Shown here: piece by piece, positions 9,531 to 17,895 of the stretch
Position numbering within the stretch: position 1 is the stretch's first letter
Layout: each line of letters opens with the position of its first letter
DNA from: JAIBJN01 sp963830885
GTDB taxonomy: Bacteria > Actinomycetota > Thermoleophilia > Gaiellales > Gaiellaceae
DNA: 64,000 nt
Assembly (NCBI GenBank): GCA_963830885.1
Contig: CAWHOA010000026.1
Span: 69,663 to 133,662 of the forward strand
Direction of reading: 5' to 3'
Made by a program: the position numbers and the translations under genes
Notes under the pieces: generated by a model
Seen by the model: only the letters and a program-made list of their open reading frames with translations
Database searches by the model: none
Told to the model about the DNA's origin: nothing

Positions 9531-9953
9531 GTGTTCAGGGGAGCTGTCGCCGGAGTCGCGGCCGCAGCGGCGTGGGCGGCGGCCGAGCCCGCGGCCACCC
9601 GCCTGTGCCGTACGCCGGCCGGCTACTCGGACGTTCGCCTGCTGGGCGCGCTCCTGACGCGCGACGGACCGCGGTGGCGCGAGGCGGGCCTGGCCGCGCA
9701 TCTGGTCAACGGCGCCGTCTTCGGAGCGCTCTTCGAGGCGGCCGGCGGCCGCGGCTGGAAGCAGGGAGTCGTCGCCGCGAAGCTCGAGAACCTCGCGCTC
9801 TGGCCGGGGATGGCTGCGATCGACCGCCTTCATCCCGACCGGCGCAGCGGCGCCTGGCCGCCGCTCCTGACCAATCCCCGCGTGTTCGTCTACGAGGCCG
9901 CCGTCCACGCGCTTTTCGGCGCCGTCCTCGGCTCGCTCGTGCGGCGCGACTAG
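9531..9953 (+). CDS. Unknown small membrane-associated protein (140 residues)
   Basis: An alanine-rich N-terminus (GAVAGVAAAAAWAAAEPAAT) forms one hydrophobic helix, and two weaker hydrophobic segments follow (HLVNGAVFGALFEAAGG; EAAVHALFGAVLGSLV). Glycine-rich helix faces suggest tight packing. No catalytic motif seen and no family assigned. It starts at GTG 9531 directly after a TACGCT hexamer and shares its promoter region with the divergent exporter gene. The stop is 12 nt before the nitroreductase gene. Confidence 0.65.
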   Translation: MFRGAVAGVAAAAAWAAAEPAATRLCRTPAGYSDVRLLGALLTRDGPRWREAGLAAHLVNGAVFGALFEAAGGRGWKQGVVAAKLENLALWPGMAAIDRLHPDRRSGAWPPLLTNPRVFVYEAAVHALFGAVLGSLVRRD

Positions 9954-9956
9954 ACT
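9951..9956 (+). promoter_or_regulatory. -10 hexamer TAGACT before the nitroreductase gene
   Basis: TAGACT lies 9 nt before ATG 9966 and includes the stop codon of the previous gene. Confidence 0.4.
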
Positions 9957-9965
9957 CAGGGCGCG

Positions 9966-10479
9966 ATGGAGCTGTGGCTCGCCCTGGCGTCCCGCCGCGA
10001 GGTGCGCGACTACGCGCCGACGCCCATTCCGCCGGAGGTCGAGCGGCGCATCCTCGACGCCGGGCGCCTCGCCGGCAGCGGGAAGAACCGCCAGCCGTGG
10101 CGCTTCGTCGTCGTCGAGTCGCCCGACAAGCGCGAGGCCCTGGCCGGCCTCGTCTTCGCGCCCGGGAACGTCCGCGGCGCACAGCTCGTTGTTGGGATCG
10201 CCGTCAGCGGCAAGGGCCCGGCTTCCCTCGACGCGGGCCGCTGTGCCCAGAACATGCTGCTGGCCGCCTGGGACCAGGGCGTGGGCGGCAGCCCCAACGG
10301 CACGCCGGACGCCGGAGGCGCTCGGCGAGCTCCTCGCTCTGCGCGAGGGCGAGCGCGCCGCGATCGTCCTCACGTTCGGCTATCCGGCGAGACCGCGCGA
10401 CCCGGCCGCCCGCCCCGCGGAGGAGTGGAGCGCACGCGCGAACCGCAAGCCACTCGACGAGCTCGTCGAGCGCATCTAG
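9966..10479 (+). CDS. Nitroreductase family protein, one frameshift
   Basis: FMN-dependent NAD(P)H oxidoreductase fold. The start ELWLALASRREVRDYAP carries the family SRRSVR-type FMN-binding motif, and AGSGKNRQPWRFVVVES is the second FMN-contact region. After GGSPNGTP the frame changes near 10312 and continues as EALGELLALREGERAAIVLT and FGYPARP to the stop at 10479. The repaired protein is about 170 residues, short but normal for this class. Physiological substrate is unknown; members reduce quinones, nitro compounds or act in cofactor chemistry. Confidence 0.8.
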
Positions 10480-10497
10480 CCCAGGCCCCACGACCCC

Positions 10498-10594
10498 GCT
10501 TGTGTTCCACGCGCACAAGCTCCTGACCGTCCCCTAGGGCCGGCTCGGCAGGGCCCGTGCGGGGAATGAGGGCTTGTGCCGGTGGAACACAAGC
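10498..10594. repeat. Paired hairpins forming a 13-bp inverted repeat
   Basis: GCTTGTGTTCCAC (10498-10510) and its exact complement GTGGAACACAAGC (10582-10594) are 71 bp apart. Each arm is also part of a local hairpin (GCTTGTG...CACAAGC), so either two small hairpins or one long stem could form. It lies after the nitroreductase stop and just before the thioesterase promoter; terminator or operator are both possible. Confidence 0.5.
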
Positions 10595-10612
10595 TCGCGT
10601 CTCGCCGGGGGT

Positions 10613-10618
10613 TATCGT
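10613..10618 (+). promoter_or_regulatory. -10 hexamer TATCGT before paaI-like gene
   Basis: TATCGT ends 8 nt before ATG 10627, consistent with a leaderless or nearly leaderless transcript and supporting this ATG over an in-frame upstream GTG at 10576. Confidence 0.4.
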
Positions 10619-10626
10619 CTTCGGCG

Positions 10627-11037
10627 ATGGGGACGCCCGACGAGAGTGCTGCGGCGGTGGGGGCTGCGATGTTCGGCCGCGACCGGGCCTCGCAGGCGCT
10701 GGGCATGGCGCTCGAGGAGGTGCGGCCGGGCTACGCGCGGGTGCGGATGACCGTCCGGGCGGACATGCTGAACGGTCACGGGAGCTGTCACGGCGGGCTC
10801 GTCTTTGCCCTCGCGGACTCCGCGTTCGCGTTCGCCTGCAACTCGCGCGGCGTCCGCACCGTGGCCGCCGGGTGCGCGATCGAGTTTCTCGCGCCGGCGG
10901 TCGAGGGAGACGTGCTCGTGGCCGAGGCGCAGGAGCGCTCGCTGCAGGGCCGGACGGGCGTCTACGACGCCGATGTCAGGCGCGAGGGCGGGGAGCTGGT
11001 GGCGACGTTCCGCGGCCGATCGGCCGCGACGCGCTGA
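10627..11037 (+). CDS. paaI: Hotdog-fold thioesterase, PaaI type
   Basis: A 136-residue acyl-CoA thioesterase; PaaI enzymes hydrolyse hydroxyphenylacetyl-CoA and other aromatic or stalled CoA esters. The hotdog signature is complete: VRADMLNGHGSCHGGLVFAL (active-site Asn-Gly-His and HGG on the central helix), ADSAFAFACNSRG, then strands VAAGCAIEFLAP and DVLVAEAQE. No other phenylacetate genes are nearby, so a general CoA-salvage role is likely. The start is set by the TATCGT hexamer upstream. Confidence 0.85.
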   Translation: MGTPDESAAAVGAAMFGRDRASQALGMALEEVRPGYARVRMTVRADMLNGHGSCHGGLVFALADSAFAFACNSRGVRTVAAGCAIEFLAPAVEGDVLVAEAQERSLQGRTGVYDADVRREGGELVATFRGRSAATR

Positions 11038-11114
11038 CAACGGCGTCCGGCCTCGAAGTCACTATTTCGGCTTCCGGCGCCCACGCCGATGTCCCCACGT
11101 CCCTGGAGGTTCGC

Positions 11115-11829
11115 ATGGACACCTGGCAGAAGTACGTAGCGGAGCTGCTCGGCACGTTCGTCCTGGTCTTCGGTGGCACCGTCGCCATCCTCGGGGCGAC
11201 GGGCTCCGGGCTCGACCTGATCGTCGTCCCGTTCGCGTTCGGGCTCGCCCTTCTGGCCGGGCTCTACGCCTTCGGCGAGGTCTCCGGAGGGCACTTCAAC
11301 CCTGCCGTGTCCCTGGCGATGTTCGTCTCGGGGCGGCTGCCGGGCGGCGAGCTCGTCCGCTACTGGGCCGCACAGTTCGCCGGCGCGATCCTCGCGTCGC
11401 TCCTGCTCGCGATCGCCACCAGCCGAGACGCCGTCGCGGCTACCGGCACGTACCCGGGAATCGAGGGGAACGGCACGGCCTTCCTCATGGAGGTCGTGTT
11501 CAGCGCGATCTTCGTGGCCGTCATCCTCCAGGCGAGCGTGAGCGGGCAGTTCGGCGGGAGCGCGCTCCTCGCGATCCCGCTGGCCCTCGTTGCAGTCCAT
11601 CTGGCGGCGATCCCTTTCAGCGGCTCCTCGGTGAATCCGGCGCGGAGCTTCGCCCCTGATCTGATCGGCGGGGAGTGGGACGGCATCTGGATCTACCTGA
11701 TCGCGCCGCCGATCGGAGCGGCTGATCGCGGTCGCGGTGCACAAGTTCGTGCACGTCGCCGCCCCACCGACGGCGCCGACGGCGGAGGTCCTGAGCGAGC
11801 CGGACACCGGGCCGCGCCGTAGCGCATAG
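11115..11829 (+). CDS. MIP family channel (aquaporin/glycerol facilitator), frameshift near the end
   Basis: Six-helix water or small-solute channel. The N-terminal helix is WQKYVAELLGTFVLVFGGTV. Both half-helix pore motifs are intact: GGHFNPAVSL and GSSVNPARSF, the latter with the selectivity-filter arginine. Short loops favour an aquaporin over a glycerol facilitator. A one-base indel near 11722 (after APPIGA) breaks the last helix; in the next frame it continues as LIAVAVHKFVHVAAP and ends at TAG 11829. AGG-rich RBS at 11105-11109 before ATG 11115. Confidence 0.85.
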
Positions 11830-11840
11830 GAGGAGGCCGC

Positions 11841-12740
11841 CTAGGTCGCGCTGCGCCGCTTGACCGTTACGAGGATCAGGAAGAGCATCAGCGCGGCGCC
11901 GCCGGCGAAGACAAGGAAGCCTCCGAGGCCGCCGGAGCCGCCGTCGGAGCTGCCCAGGTTCGGCCCGACGGGCGGGCTGTTGCCGGTGAGGGCGGCCTCC
12001 TCGTCCTCCGCGACAGTCGTCGTCGGGCTGTCCGCAGGGGCCGTTGCGGGCTCGTCCTCCACCGTGCCGGGGACGCCGGCCGCCGCCTGCGAGCTCGCCG
12101 GGTCGGCCGCGCCTTCGGCGGCCAGGGTGACGTACCGGCGCACGAGCCGGACGAGGCCGACGGCGCCCTCGCTCGTGAGATGAATGCCGTCGCTCCCGAA
12201 CCACGAGGCCGGCTTGCCGCGCGTGTACGCGTTCCAGTTGGCCACGTACAGGATCGGCCGGCGCCGGCCGGCTTCGGCGATGATCGCGTTGATGCGCCGG
12301 TAGTCCGGGTGAGCGGGCACGACGCGGAGGTTCACCCAGACGATGCCCTTCACGCCGCGGGCCTTCGCGGCCCTCACGACCTGCTCGAGCTGCGGCTTGT
12401 ACGTGGCGGAGGAGTCGTTGTAGCCGACGTCGATGACCAGCACCCTGCCGAGCGTGCGCCCGTACTTGCGGATCGCCTGCAGCGCGGTCGTGGGCGTGAC
12501 GCCCTGGTAGCTGCAGCTCGGGGCGACGAGTCGCCGGCAGACCTTGAGGTCGCGGCGCACGATGTGGCCGCGGGCCAGCAGACGCTGGGCGGGCGGGCTG
12601 AACTCGATCGCGGCGGCCTTCGAGTCGCCGATGAACGTGAACCTGACCGCGTCGGCGGTTGCGGCCGCCGGCCCCAGCGCGGCGAGCGCCGTGACGAGCC
12701 CAACGAGGATGAGCCTTCCGATCCCTGCTCGGCGGCGCAT
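11841..12740 (-). CDS. Secreted, membrane-anchored SGNH-hydrolase-like protein
   Basis: 299 residues: signal peptide (IGRLILVGLVTALAALGPAA), block I VRFTFIGDSKAAAIEF with the nucleophile serine, RVLVIDVGYNDSSATY (block III-like), and GSDGIHLTSEG carrying the Asp-x-x-His dyad. A Pro/Ala/Thr-rich linker and one C-terminal helix (FLVFAGGAALMLFLILV) then KRR follow, so the enzyme faces outward and is tethered. It diverges from the MBOAT gene at 12952, whose immediate partner is a second SGNH protein. An acyl-esterase or acyltransferase acting on a surface polymer is a reasonable inference. Confidence 0.8.
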   Translation of the reverse strand: MRRRAGIGRLILVGLVTALAALGPAAATADAVRFTFIGDSKAAAIEFSPPAQRLLARGHIVRRDLKVCRRLVAPSCSYQGVTPTTALQAIRKYGRTLGRVLVIDVGYNDSSATYKPQLEQVVRAAKARGVKGIVWVNLRVVPAHPDYRRINAIIAEAGRRRPILYVANWNAYTRGKPASWFGSDGIHLTSEGAVGLVRLVRRYVTLAAEGAADPASSQAAAGVPGTVEDEPATAPADSPTTTVAEDEEAALTGNSPPVGPNLGSSDGGSGGLGGFLVFAGGAALMLFLILVTVKRRSAT

Positions 12741-12746
12741 GGAGAC

Positions 12747-12752
12747 AGCATA
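12747..12752 (-). promoter_or_regulatory. -10 hexamer TATGCT before the anchored SGNH gene
   Basis: Minus-strand TATGCT lies 6 nt before ATG 12740, the recurring leaderless spacing. Confidence 0.5.
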
Positions 12753-12823
12753 GCCCCGCCCCGGGAAAGGGCTGAATTCGCTGCTCCGGCGCAGGGAAGC
12801 GGTACCCTTCCCCGCACCCGAGG

Positions 12824-12857
12824 CCCGCTGCCGCGGGAGGCCCTGCGGCAGTGCGGG
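12824..12857 (+). other. Strong hairpin in the MBOAT leader
   Basis: CCCGCTGCCGC (12824-12834) pairs with GCGGCAGTGCGGG (12845-12857) apart from a 2-nt bulge, around a 10-nt loop. It lies about 95 nt upstream of ATG 12952 in the 211-bp gap between the divergent genes. A leader RNA or attenuator is possible; no known riboswitch consensus was recognised. Confidence 0.3.
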
Positions 12858-12951
12858 CCGGTCGGCTCTGGATGATGACCCGCTCCGTCCCTGCCACCCT
12901 CGGCCCCGCGCGCGCGTGACCGCGGGCTGAGGCGGGAGCGAGGCAACAGCC

Positions 12952-14376
12952 ATGCTCTTTCCGACCGGCACCTTCGCGATCTTCTTCCTGATCGTGCTGC
13001 CGCTCTCGTGGCTGCTCATGCCCTGGGTGCACCGCTGGCGGCCGTTCATGATCCTCGCCAGCTTCGTCTTCTACGGCTGGTGGGACTGGCGCTTCGTCTT
13101 CCTCCTGGCCGGCTCCATCGCCTGGAACCAGCTGATGGCGCTCCGGATCCATCATGCCGGCGGCGTCGCAGCGCGCCGCAAGACGCTGCTCTGGCTCGCG
13201 ATCGGCGGGAACCTCGCCCTGCTGGGCTACTTCAAGTACTACGACTTCTTCATCAGCTCGACGCAGAACCTCGCGACCCTCGTCGGGCTCGACATCCCCC
13301 TGGAGGTCCGGACCGTGATCCTCCCGGTCGGGATCTCCTTCTACACCTTCATGGGGATCAGCTACATCGTCGACGTCTACCGCGGCGACACCGAGCCGAC
13401 CACGCTCGAGAAGTTCGCGGTCTACCTCTCCTTCTTCCCGCACCTCGTCGCCGGGCCGATCGTCCGGCCGAACGAGCTGATCCCGCAGTTCGACACGCCG
13501 CGCTCGCCGCGCCGGGTGGACACGAGCCGCGCCTTCTACCTGATCGCCGCCGGGCTCTTCAAGAAGGTGGTGATCTCGAGCTACCTGGCCTCGAACATCG
13601 TCGACGAGGTCTTCGCCGACCCGAGCCAGCACTCGTCGCTCGAGATCCTGATCGCGGTCTACGCCTACGCGGTGCAGATCTACGCCGACTTCTCCGGCTA
13701 CACGGACATCGCGATCGGGATCGCGCTCCTGCTCGGCTTCAACTTCCCGCAGAACTTCGACTCGCCCTACGCGGCCACGTCGTTGCAGGACTTCTGGCGG
13801 CGGTGGCACATGACGCTCTCGCGCTGGCTCCGCGACTACCTCTACATCCCCCTCGGGGGGAGCCGGCACGGCGCGGCGATCACGTACCGCAACCTCCTCC
13901 TGACGATGCTCCTCGGCGGGCTCTGGCATGGCGCCGGGTGGACGTTCGTCGCCTGGGGGCTGATCCACGGGATCGGGCTCTGCGTGGAGCGCTTCTGGCG
14001 GGAGCGGCACGGCACGAAGCCCGAGGAGAGCTTCACGCGCTGGGACTTCTACTGGCGGCGGCTCGCGACCTTCCACGTCGTCTGCTTCGCCTGGATCTTC
14101 TTCCGGTCCGACACCTTCGAGGTCGCGTGGCAGATGATCACCGGGCTCTTCACGCGCTGGGGCGAGGCCTCGCCGCTGGTCACGGGGCCGGTGCTCCTGG
14201 CGATCGCCGTCGGGATCGGCTCGCAGTACCTGCCGCCGCGCGTGCCGCGGGCGATTCAGGCCGGCTTCTCGCGTCTGAACCTCGTTGCCCAGGCCGCCGT
14301 CCTCGCCGTCGCGCTCATGGTCACGCAGGCACTCGGCCCACAGGACGTGGCACCCTTCATCTACTTCCAGTTCTGA
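12952..14376 (+). CDS. MBOAT family membrane O-acyltransferase (AlgI-like)
   Basis: 474 residues with about 10-12 membrane helices. MBOAT proteins move acyl groups across the membrane for O-acetylation of polysaccharides or peptidoglycan. Seen here: FPTGTFAIFFLIVLPLSWLL at the start, PVGISFYTFMGISYIVDVYR, LSFFPHLVAGPIVRP, FSGYTDIAIGIALLLGF, WRRWHMTLSRWLRDYLYIPL and the catalytic-histidine region GGLWHGAGWTFVAWG. The stop overlaps the next gene's ATG (TGATG), so it is translationally coupled to the SGNH protein, as in AlgI-AlgJ/X and PatA-PatB pairs. Confidence 0.92.
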   Translation: MLFPTGTFAIFFLIVLPLSWLLMPWVHRWRPFMILASFVFYGWWDWRFVFLLAGSIAWNQLMALRIHHAGGVAARRKTLLWLAIGGNLALLGYFKYYDFFISSTQNLATLVGLDIPLEVRTVILPVGISFYTFMGISYIVDVYRGDTEPTTLEKFAVYLSFFPHLVAGPIVRPNELIPQFDTPRSPRRVDTSRAFYLIAAGLFKKVVISSYLASNIVDEVFADPSQHSSLEILIAVYAYAVQIYADFSGYTDIAIGIALLLGFNFPQNFDSPYAATSLQDFWRRWHMTLSRWLRDYLYIPLGGSRHGAAITYRNLLLTMLLGGLWHGAGWTFVAWGLIHGIGLCVERFWRERHGTKPEESFTRWDFYWRRLATFHVVCFAWIFFRSDTFEVAWQMITGLFTRWGEASPLVTGPVLLAIAVGIGSQYLPPRVPRAIQAGFSRLNLVAQAAVLAVALMVTQALGPQDVAPFIYFQF

Positions 14377-15503
14377 TGGCGGTGGAGACTGAGAGAGCGC
14401 AGGAGGTCAGGCGGCCGCGTCCCCCCGGGCCGCCGACCGAGGACGGCCGCCGGCTGGCGACCGCCGGTCGGGCGCTCGGGGTGACGGCCCTCGCGCTCTT
14501 CGTCGCGGCGCTCCTGAACGCCCAGAACATCTACAAGTCGGTCTACAACCAGCCCGAGGGGACGCAGCGCGACGTCGCGCTCGCCTTCGCCGGCCCGCTC
14601 CGCGAGGTGAGCATGGCGCTGCGGATCGACCGCCCGCGCGCCTGGGTCGAGACCGCGATCGGGCGCGAGCACGCGACCATCGACACGGAGATCGTCATTC
14701 CGCCTCCGCCGCCTGCCCAGGGCATGGACACGACCCCCGTCGCGGGCCCCGGCACGAAAACGCCCACGACCCCGGCCGGCGAGGAGGGGCCGCCGCCTGC
14801 GGACCCGGAGAGGCCGCAGAAGGTCGCGTTCACCCCGGAGGACCCGATGCGGCTCTGGATCGCGGGCGACTCGCTCGTGATCACGCCGGGCTGGGCGGTG
14901 CTCCGCGCGCTCGGGCAGAACGACGCCGTGGAGCGCGTCGGGGACGTGGACGGGCGCGTTGCCACCGGCCTCACCCGCCCCGACGTCTTCAACTGGTTCC
15001 GCCACGTCGACGAGCAGGTGAAGGAACAGAGGATCGACACCGTGGTCTTCTGCTTCGGCGCCAACGACGACTCCGGCTCGATGACGGGGCTGCCCGACGG
15101 CGTCTCGCTGGGCGAGTTCGGCGGGGCGCAATGGACGAAGGAGTACCGGCGGCGCGTCGGCGGTCTCATCGACACGGCGAACCAGGCGGGCACGTTCGTC
15201 GTCTGGCTCGGGCTGCCGATCACGAAGGACGGCGGCCAGTCGCGGCGCTGGAGGGTGATCAACCGGGCCATCCTTGCCGAGGTCGAGGAGCGCCCGGGGA
15301 AGGCGGCCTACGTGGACATGTACGGTCTGCTTTCCGACGACGGGGCCTACGCGCCGTACCTGCCGGCGGACGACGGGCAGCTCGAGAAGGTGCGCGCCGA
15401 CGACGGCGTCCACCTGGAGCGGGACGGCGGCGACATCATCGCCAACCAGGTCGTGCGCGAGCTCCGCCGCGTGTACGACCTGTGGAGCTGGCGCGGCCAG
15501 TAG
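14376..15503 (+). CDS. Membrane-anchored SGNH protein (DUF459-like), MBOAT partner
   Basis: 375 residues: a short cytoplasmic start, one helix (ALGVTALALFVAALLNAQNIY), a proline-rich linker (about 110-150), then an SGNH domain with block I LWIAGDSLVITPG, block III VVFCFGANDDSG, TFVVWLGLPITKD and the terminal Asp-x-x-His DDGVHLERDG. Such proteins take the acyl group exported by the MBOAT channel and place it on an extracellular polymer. The TGATG overlap with the MBOAT gene supports joint function. The acceptor polymer is unknown; no polysaccharide synthase is nearby. Confidence 0.88.
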   Translation: MAVETERAQEVRRPRPPGPPTEDGRRLATAGRALGVTALALFVAALLNAQNIYKSVYNQPEGTQRDVALAFAGPLREVSMALRIDRPRAWVETAIGREHATIDTEIVIPPPPPAQGMDTTPVAGPGTKTPTTPAGEEGPPPADPERPQKVAFTPEDPMRLWIAGDSLVITPGWAVLRALGQNDAVERVGDVDGRVATGLTRPDVFNWFRHVDEQVKEQRIDTVVFCFGANDDSGSMTGLPDGVSLGEFGGAQWTKEYRRRVGGLIDTANQAGTFVVWLGLPITKDGGQSRRWRVINRAILAEVEERPGKAAYVDMYGLLSDDGAYAPYLPADDGQLEKVRADDGVHLERDGGDIIANQVVRELRRVYDLWSWRGQ

Positions 15504-15506
15504 ACT
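15501..15506 (+). promoter_or_regulatory. -10 hexamer TAGACT before the META lipoprotein gene
   Basis: TAGACT, which includes the previous stop codon, lies 9 nt before ATG 15516; the same hexamer and spacing precede the gene at 9966. Confidence 0.35.
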
Positions 15507-15515
15507 CCCGCGCTC

Positions 15516-15932
15516 ATGAGGGGGAAGGCTCGCTTCTGGCTGCTCCTTGCGTTGGCCGCGGCACTGCTCGCCGGGTGCGGCGGTGATGACGACGACGCGT
15601 CGGACGGCCCGCCGCTCGAGGGGACGGAGTGGACGCTCGCGAGTGGCGTGGACGTGCCCGAGGACGCCGTCCCGACCCTGCTGCTCGAGGAGGGGAACTC
15701 TTCGGGGTTCGGCGGTTGTAACACCTTCACGGGCGGCTACGAGCTCGACGGCGACTCGATCTCGATCGGTCCGCTCGCGGGGACGCTGATGGCCTGCGAG
15801 GTGCAGAAGATGGCCGTCGAGGGCGCCTATATGCCGGCGCTCGAGGCTGCGGATGCCTGGTCGATCGACGGCGACGAGCTCGTCCTCTCCTCCGGCGACG
15901 AAGAGACGCTCCGCTTCTCCCGTCCCGGCTAG
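15516..15932 (+). CDS. META-domain lipoprotein (HslJ-like)
   Basis: 138 residues with a lipoprotein signal peptide (FWLLLALAAALLAGCGGDDD, cysteine at the lipobox) followed by one META domain: GTEWTLASG, GFGGCNTFTGGYELDG, IGPLAGTLMACE, and MPALEAADAW. META proteins are secreted or surface proteins linked to stress resistance in enterobacteria; no enzymatic activity is known. It lies directly after the SGNH gene but with its own probable promoter. Confidence 0.85.
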   Translation: MRGKARFWLLLALAAALLAGCGGDDDDASDGPPLEGTEWTLASGVDVPEDAVPTLLLEEGNSSGFGGCNTFTGGYELDGDSISIGPLAGTLMACEVQKMAVEGAYMPALEAADAWSIDGDELVLSSGDEETLRFSRPG

Positions 15933-15997
15933 AACGACCAAGACGACTCGGACCCGGACGAGGCCTGCCGCCCGTCCGGATGTGCATAGTCCCCGGG

Positions 15998-17895
15998 ATG
16001 CGGGCCTCCCTCGCAGCGGGCTCCCTCTGCCTCGCGCTCGTCTTCGCGGGCGTTGCGCAGGCCCAGGCGGAGGAGGAGCTGGCCGAGCGCTACGCGCCCG
16101 ATCGTCCGCCTCGTCGAGCAGCCCGAGGAGTGCGGGCCCGGCGAGCCGTACCGGCCGATCGACGTCGAGGCGATCTTCGACGAGGAGACCGTCTCGCTCC
16201 GCGGCCCCTGGCGCAGCAACGACCTCGTCGAGATCGGGCCGTCCGCCGACGATCTCGGTCGCGGTCTCTACGAGTACAACCTCGACTTCCCCGGCGACGC
16301 TCTCAACCCCGGCTGCGACTACGAGCTGTGGGCGCGCCGCATCACCGCGGACACCGAGCCGACCGTCTACGCCCACGTCGCGCAGGAGGCCGCCTACCCC
16401 GACCGGCTCGCGCTCCAGTACTGGCTCTACTACCCCTTCAACGACTGGAACAACCTGCACGAGGGCGACTGGGAGATGATCCAGCTCGTCTTCGACGCCG
16501 GAAGTGCCGAGGAGGCGCTCGAGACGGAGCCGCTCGAGGTCGGCTACAGCCAGCACGAGGGCGCCGAGCGGGCGGAGTGGGGCGACGAGAAGCTCGAGGT
16601 CGTCGACGGAACGCACCCGGTCGTCTACCCGGCGGCCGGGTCGCACGCGAACTTCTTCATCGAGGGGCTGCACCTGGGGCGCTCGGCCGAGCAAGGCGTG
16701 GGCTGCGACGACACGACCGGCCCGAGCGTGGACGTGCGCCCGGTGGTGGGCGCGATACCGAGCGACCCCGAGGCGGCGCAGGCGGCCTTTCCCTGGATCG
16801 CCTTCGAGGGCCGGTGGGGCGAGCGCCAGAGGGCGTTCTACAACGGCCCCACCGGGCCGAACCTGAAGACGCAGTGGACGGAGCCGATGACGTGGGCAGA
16901 GGACTGGCGCGACGTCAGCTACGCGGTGCCTGCCGGCGGTTCTCTCGGGACGGGTGCTACCGACTTCTTCTGCGGCGCGGTCGCGGCCGGATCGAACTTC
17001 GTCCTCCGCGCCGTCGACAACGGCGCGCGCCTGGCCTTCGATGCTCGCTCTCCTCATCGCGCTGGTCGTGTTCCTCCTGACGCGGACTTCGTGGCGGCCG
17101 TCGACGCCGCTGCGTGTCGGCCGCCGCCGTTCCTGGGGGCAGACCTTCACGGCATCGTGGCGTCTCTACATCAAGCGGCCGTGGCTCTTCCTCGGCATCG
17201 GGCTGGTGGTGATCCCGATCTCGCTCGTGATCACCGGGCTCCAGTACCTGCTCTTCTCTGCGACCTCGCTCGTCGGCATCGACCCGAACGGCGAGGGCGG
17301 CGGCTTCCGCGTGGGCCTCGGGGTCTGGATCGGGACGGTGCTGACGCTCCTCGCCCTCGCCCTCGTGCAGGCGGCCTGCGCACGCGCGATCGCAGGGATC
17401 GACGCAGGTAGCGAGGTCGGCGTCCGCGCCGCCTACCGCCTGGCGTTCGACAGCGCCTGGGCGCTGCTCAGAGCTCTGGCGGTCGCCGTCGGGGTCGTCA
17501 CGGTGCTCAGCATCTTCGTCTTCCTCGTACCGATCGCGATCTGGCTTGCGGTCCGTTGGGCTCTGCTCGTTCCCGTCGTGGAGCTCGAGGAGCAGTCCGC
17601 ACGTGGTGCGCTGCGCCGGAGCGGGCGTCTCGTCCGCCTGCAGTGGCTGAAGGTGGGCACCCTCGTCGTGGTCGCAGGGGCCATCGCGATCGTGTCCGGA
17701 CCGCTGATCGGCGCACTCCTGATCCTCCTCGTGGACGCGCCGTTCGCCTTCGTCAACGTGCTCGCCGGTCTCGTCTACGCCGTCGCCATGCCGTTCGTGG
17801 GCATCGCAACGACGTACGTCTACTACGACACGCTCGCCCGCGAGCGCCTGGGCGAGGGCGAGCCGGCGCCCACGGAGCTTCCTGCAGAGATCTAG
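15998..17895 (+). CDS. Exported Vps62-like (DUF946) protein fused to a polytopic membrane domain, two frameshifts
   Basis: A signal peptide (ASLAAGSLCLALVFAGVAQA) is followed, after a shift near 16095, by a Vps62-related domain: IVRLVEQPEECGPGEPYRPI, LQYWLYYPFNDWNNLHEGDW, VVYPAAGSHANFFIEGL and FEGRWGERQRAFYNGPTGP. After a shift near 17040 a membrane part follows: LALLIALVVFLLT, then a cytoplasmic loop and a block of about five helices (FLGIGLVVIPISLVI to VAMPFVGIATTYVYYD) resembling glycerophosphodiesterase-type or DUF7847-like membrane domains. Repaired length is about 630 residues. One continuous protein is inferred because no start site or gap separates the parts. Function unknown. Confidence 0.65.

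Noticed and set aside
12824..12951. Riboswitch upstream of the MBOAT gene
   Set aside because: The hairpin is strong but no conserved motif of known riboswitch classes was recognised, so it is listed only as a hairpin.
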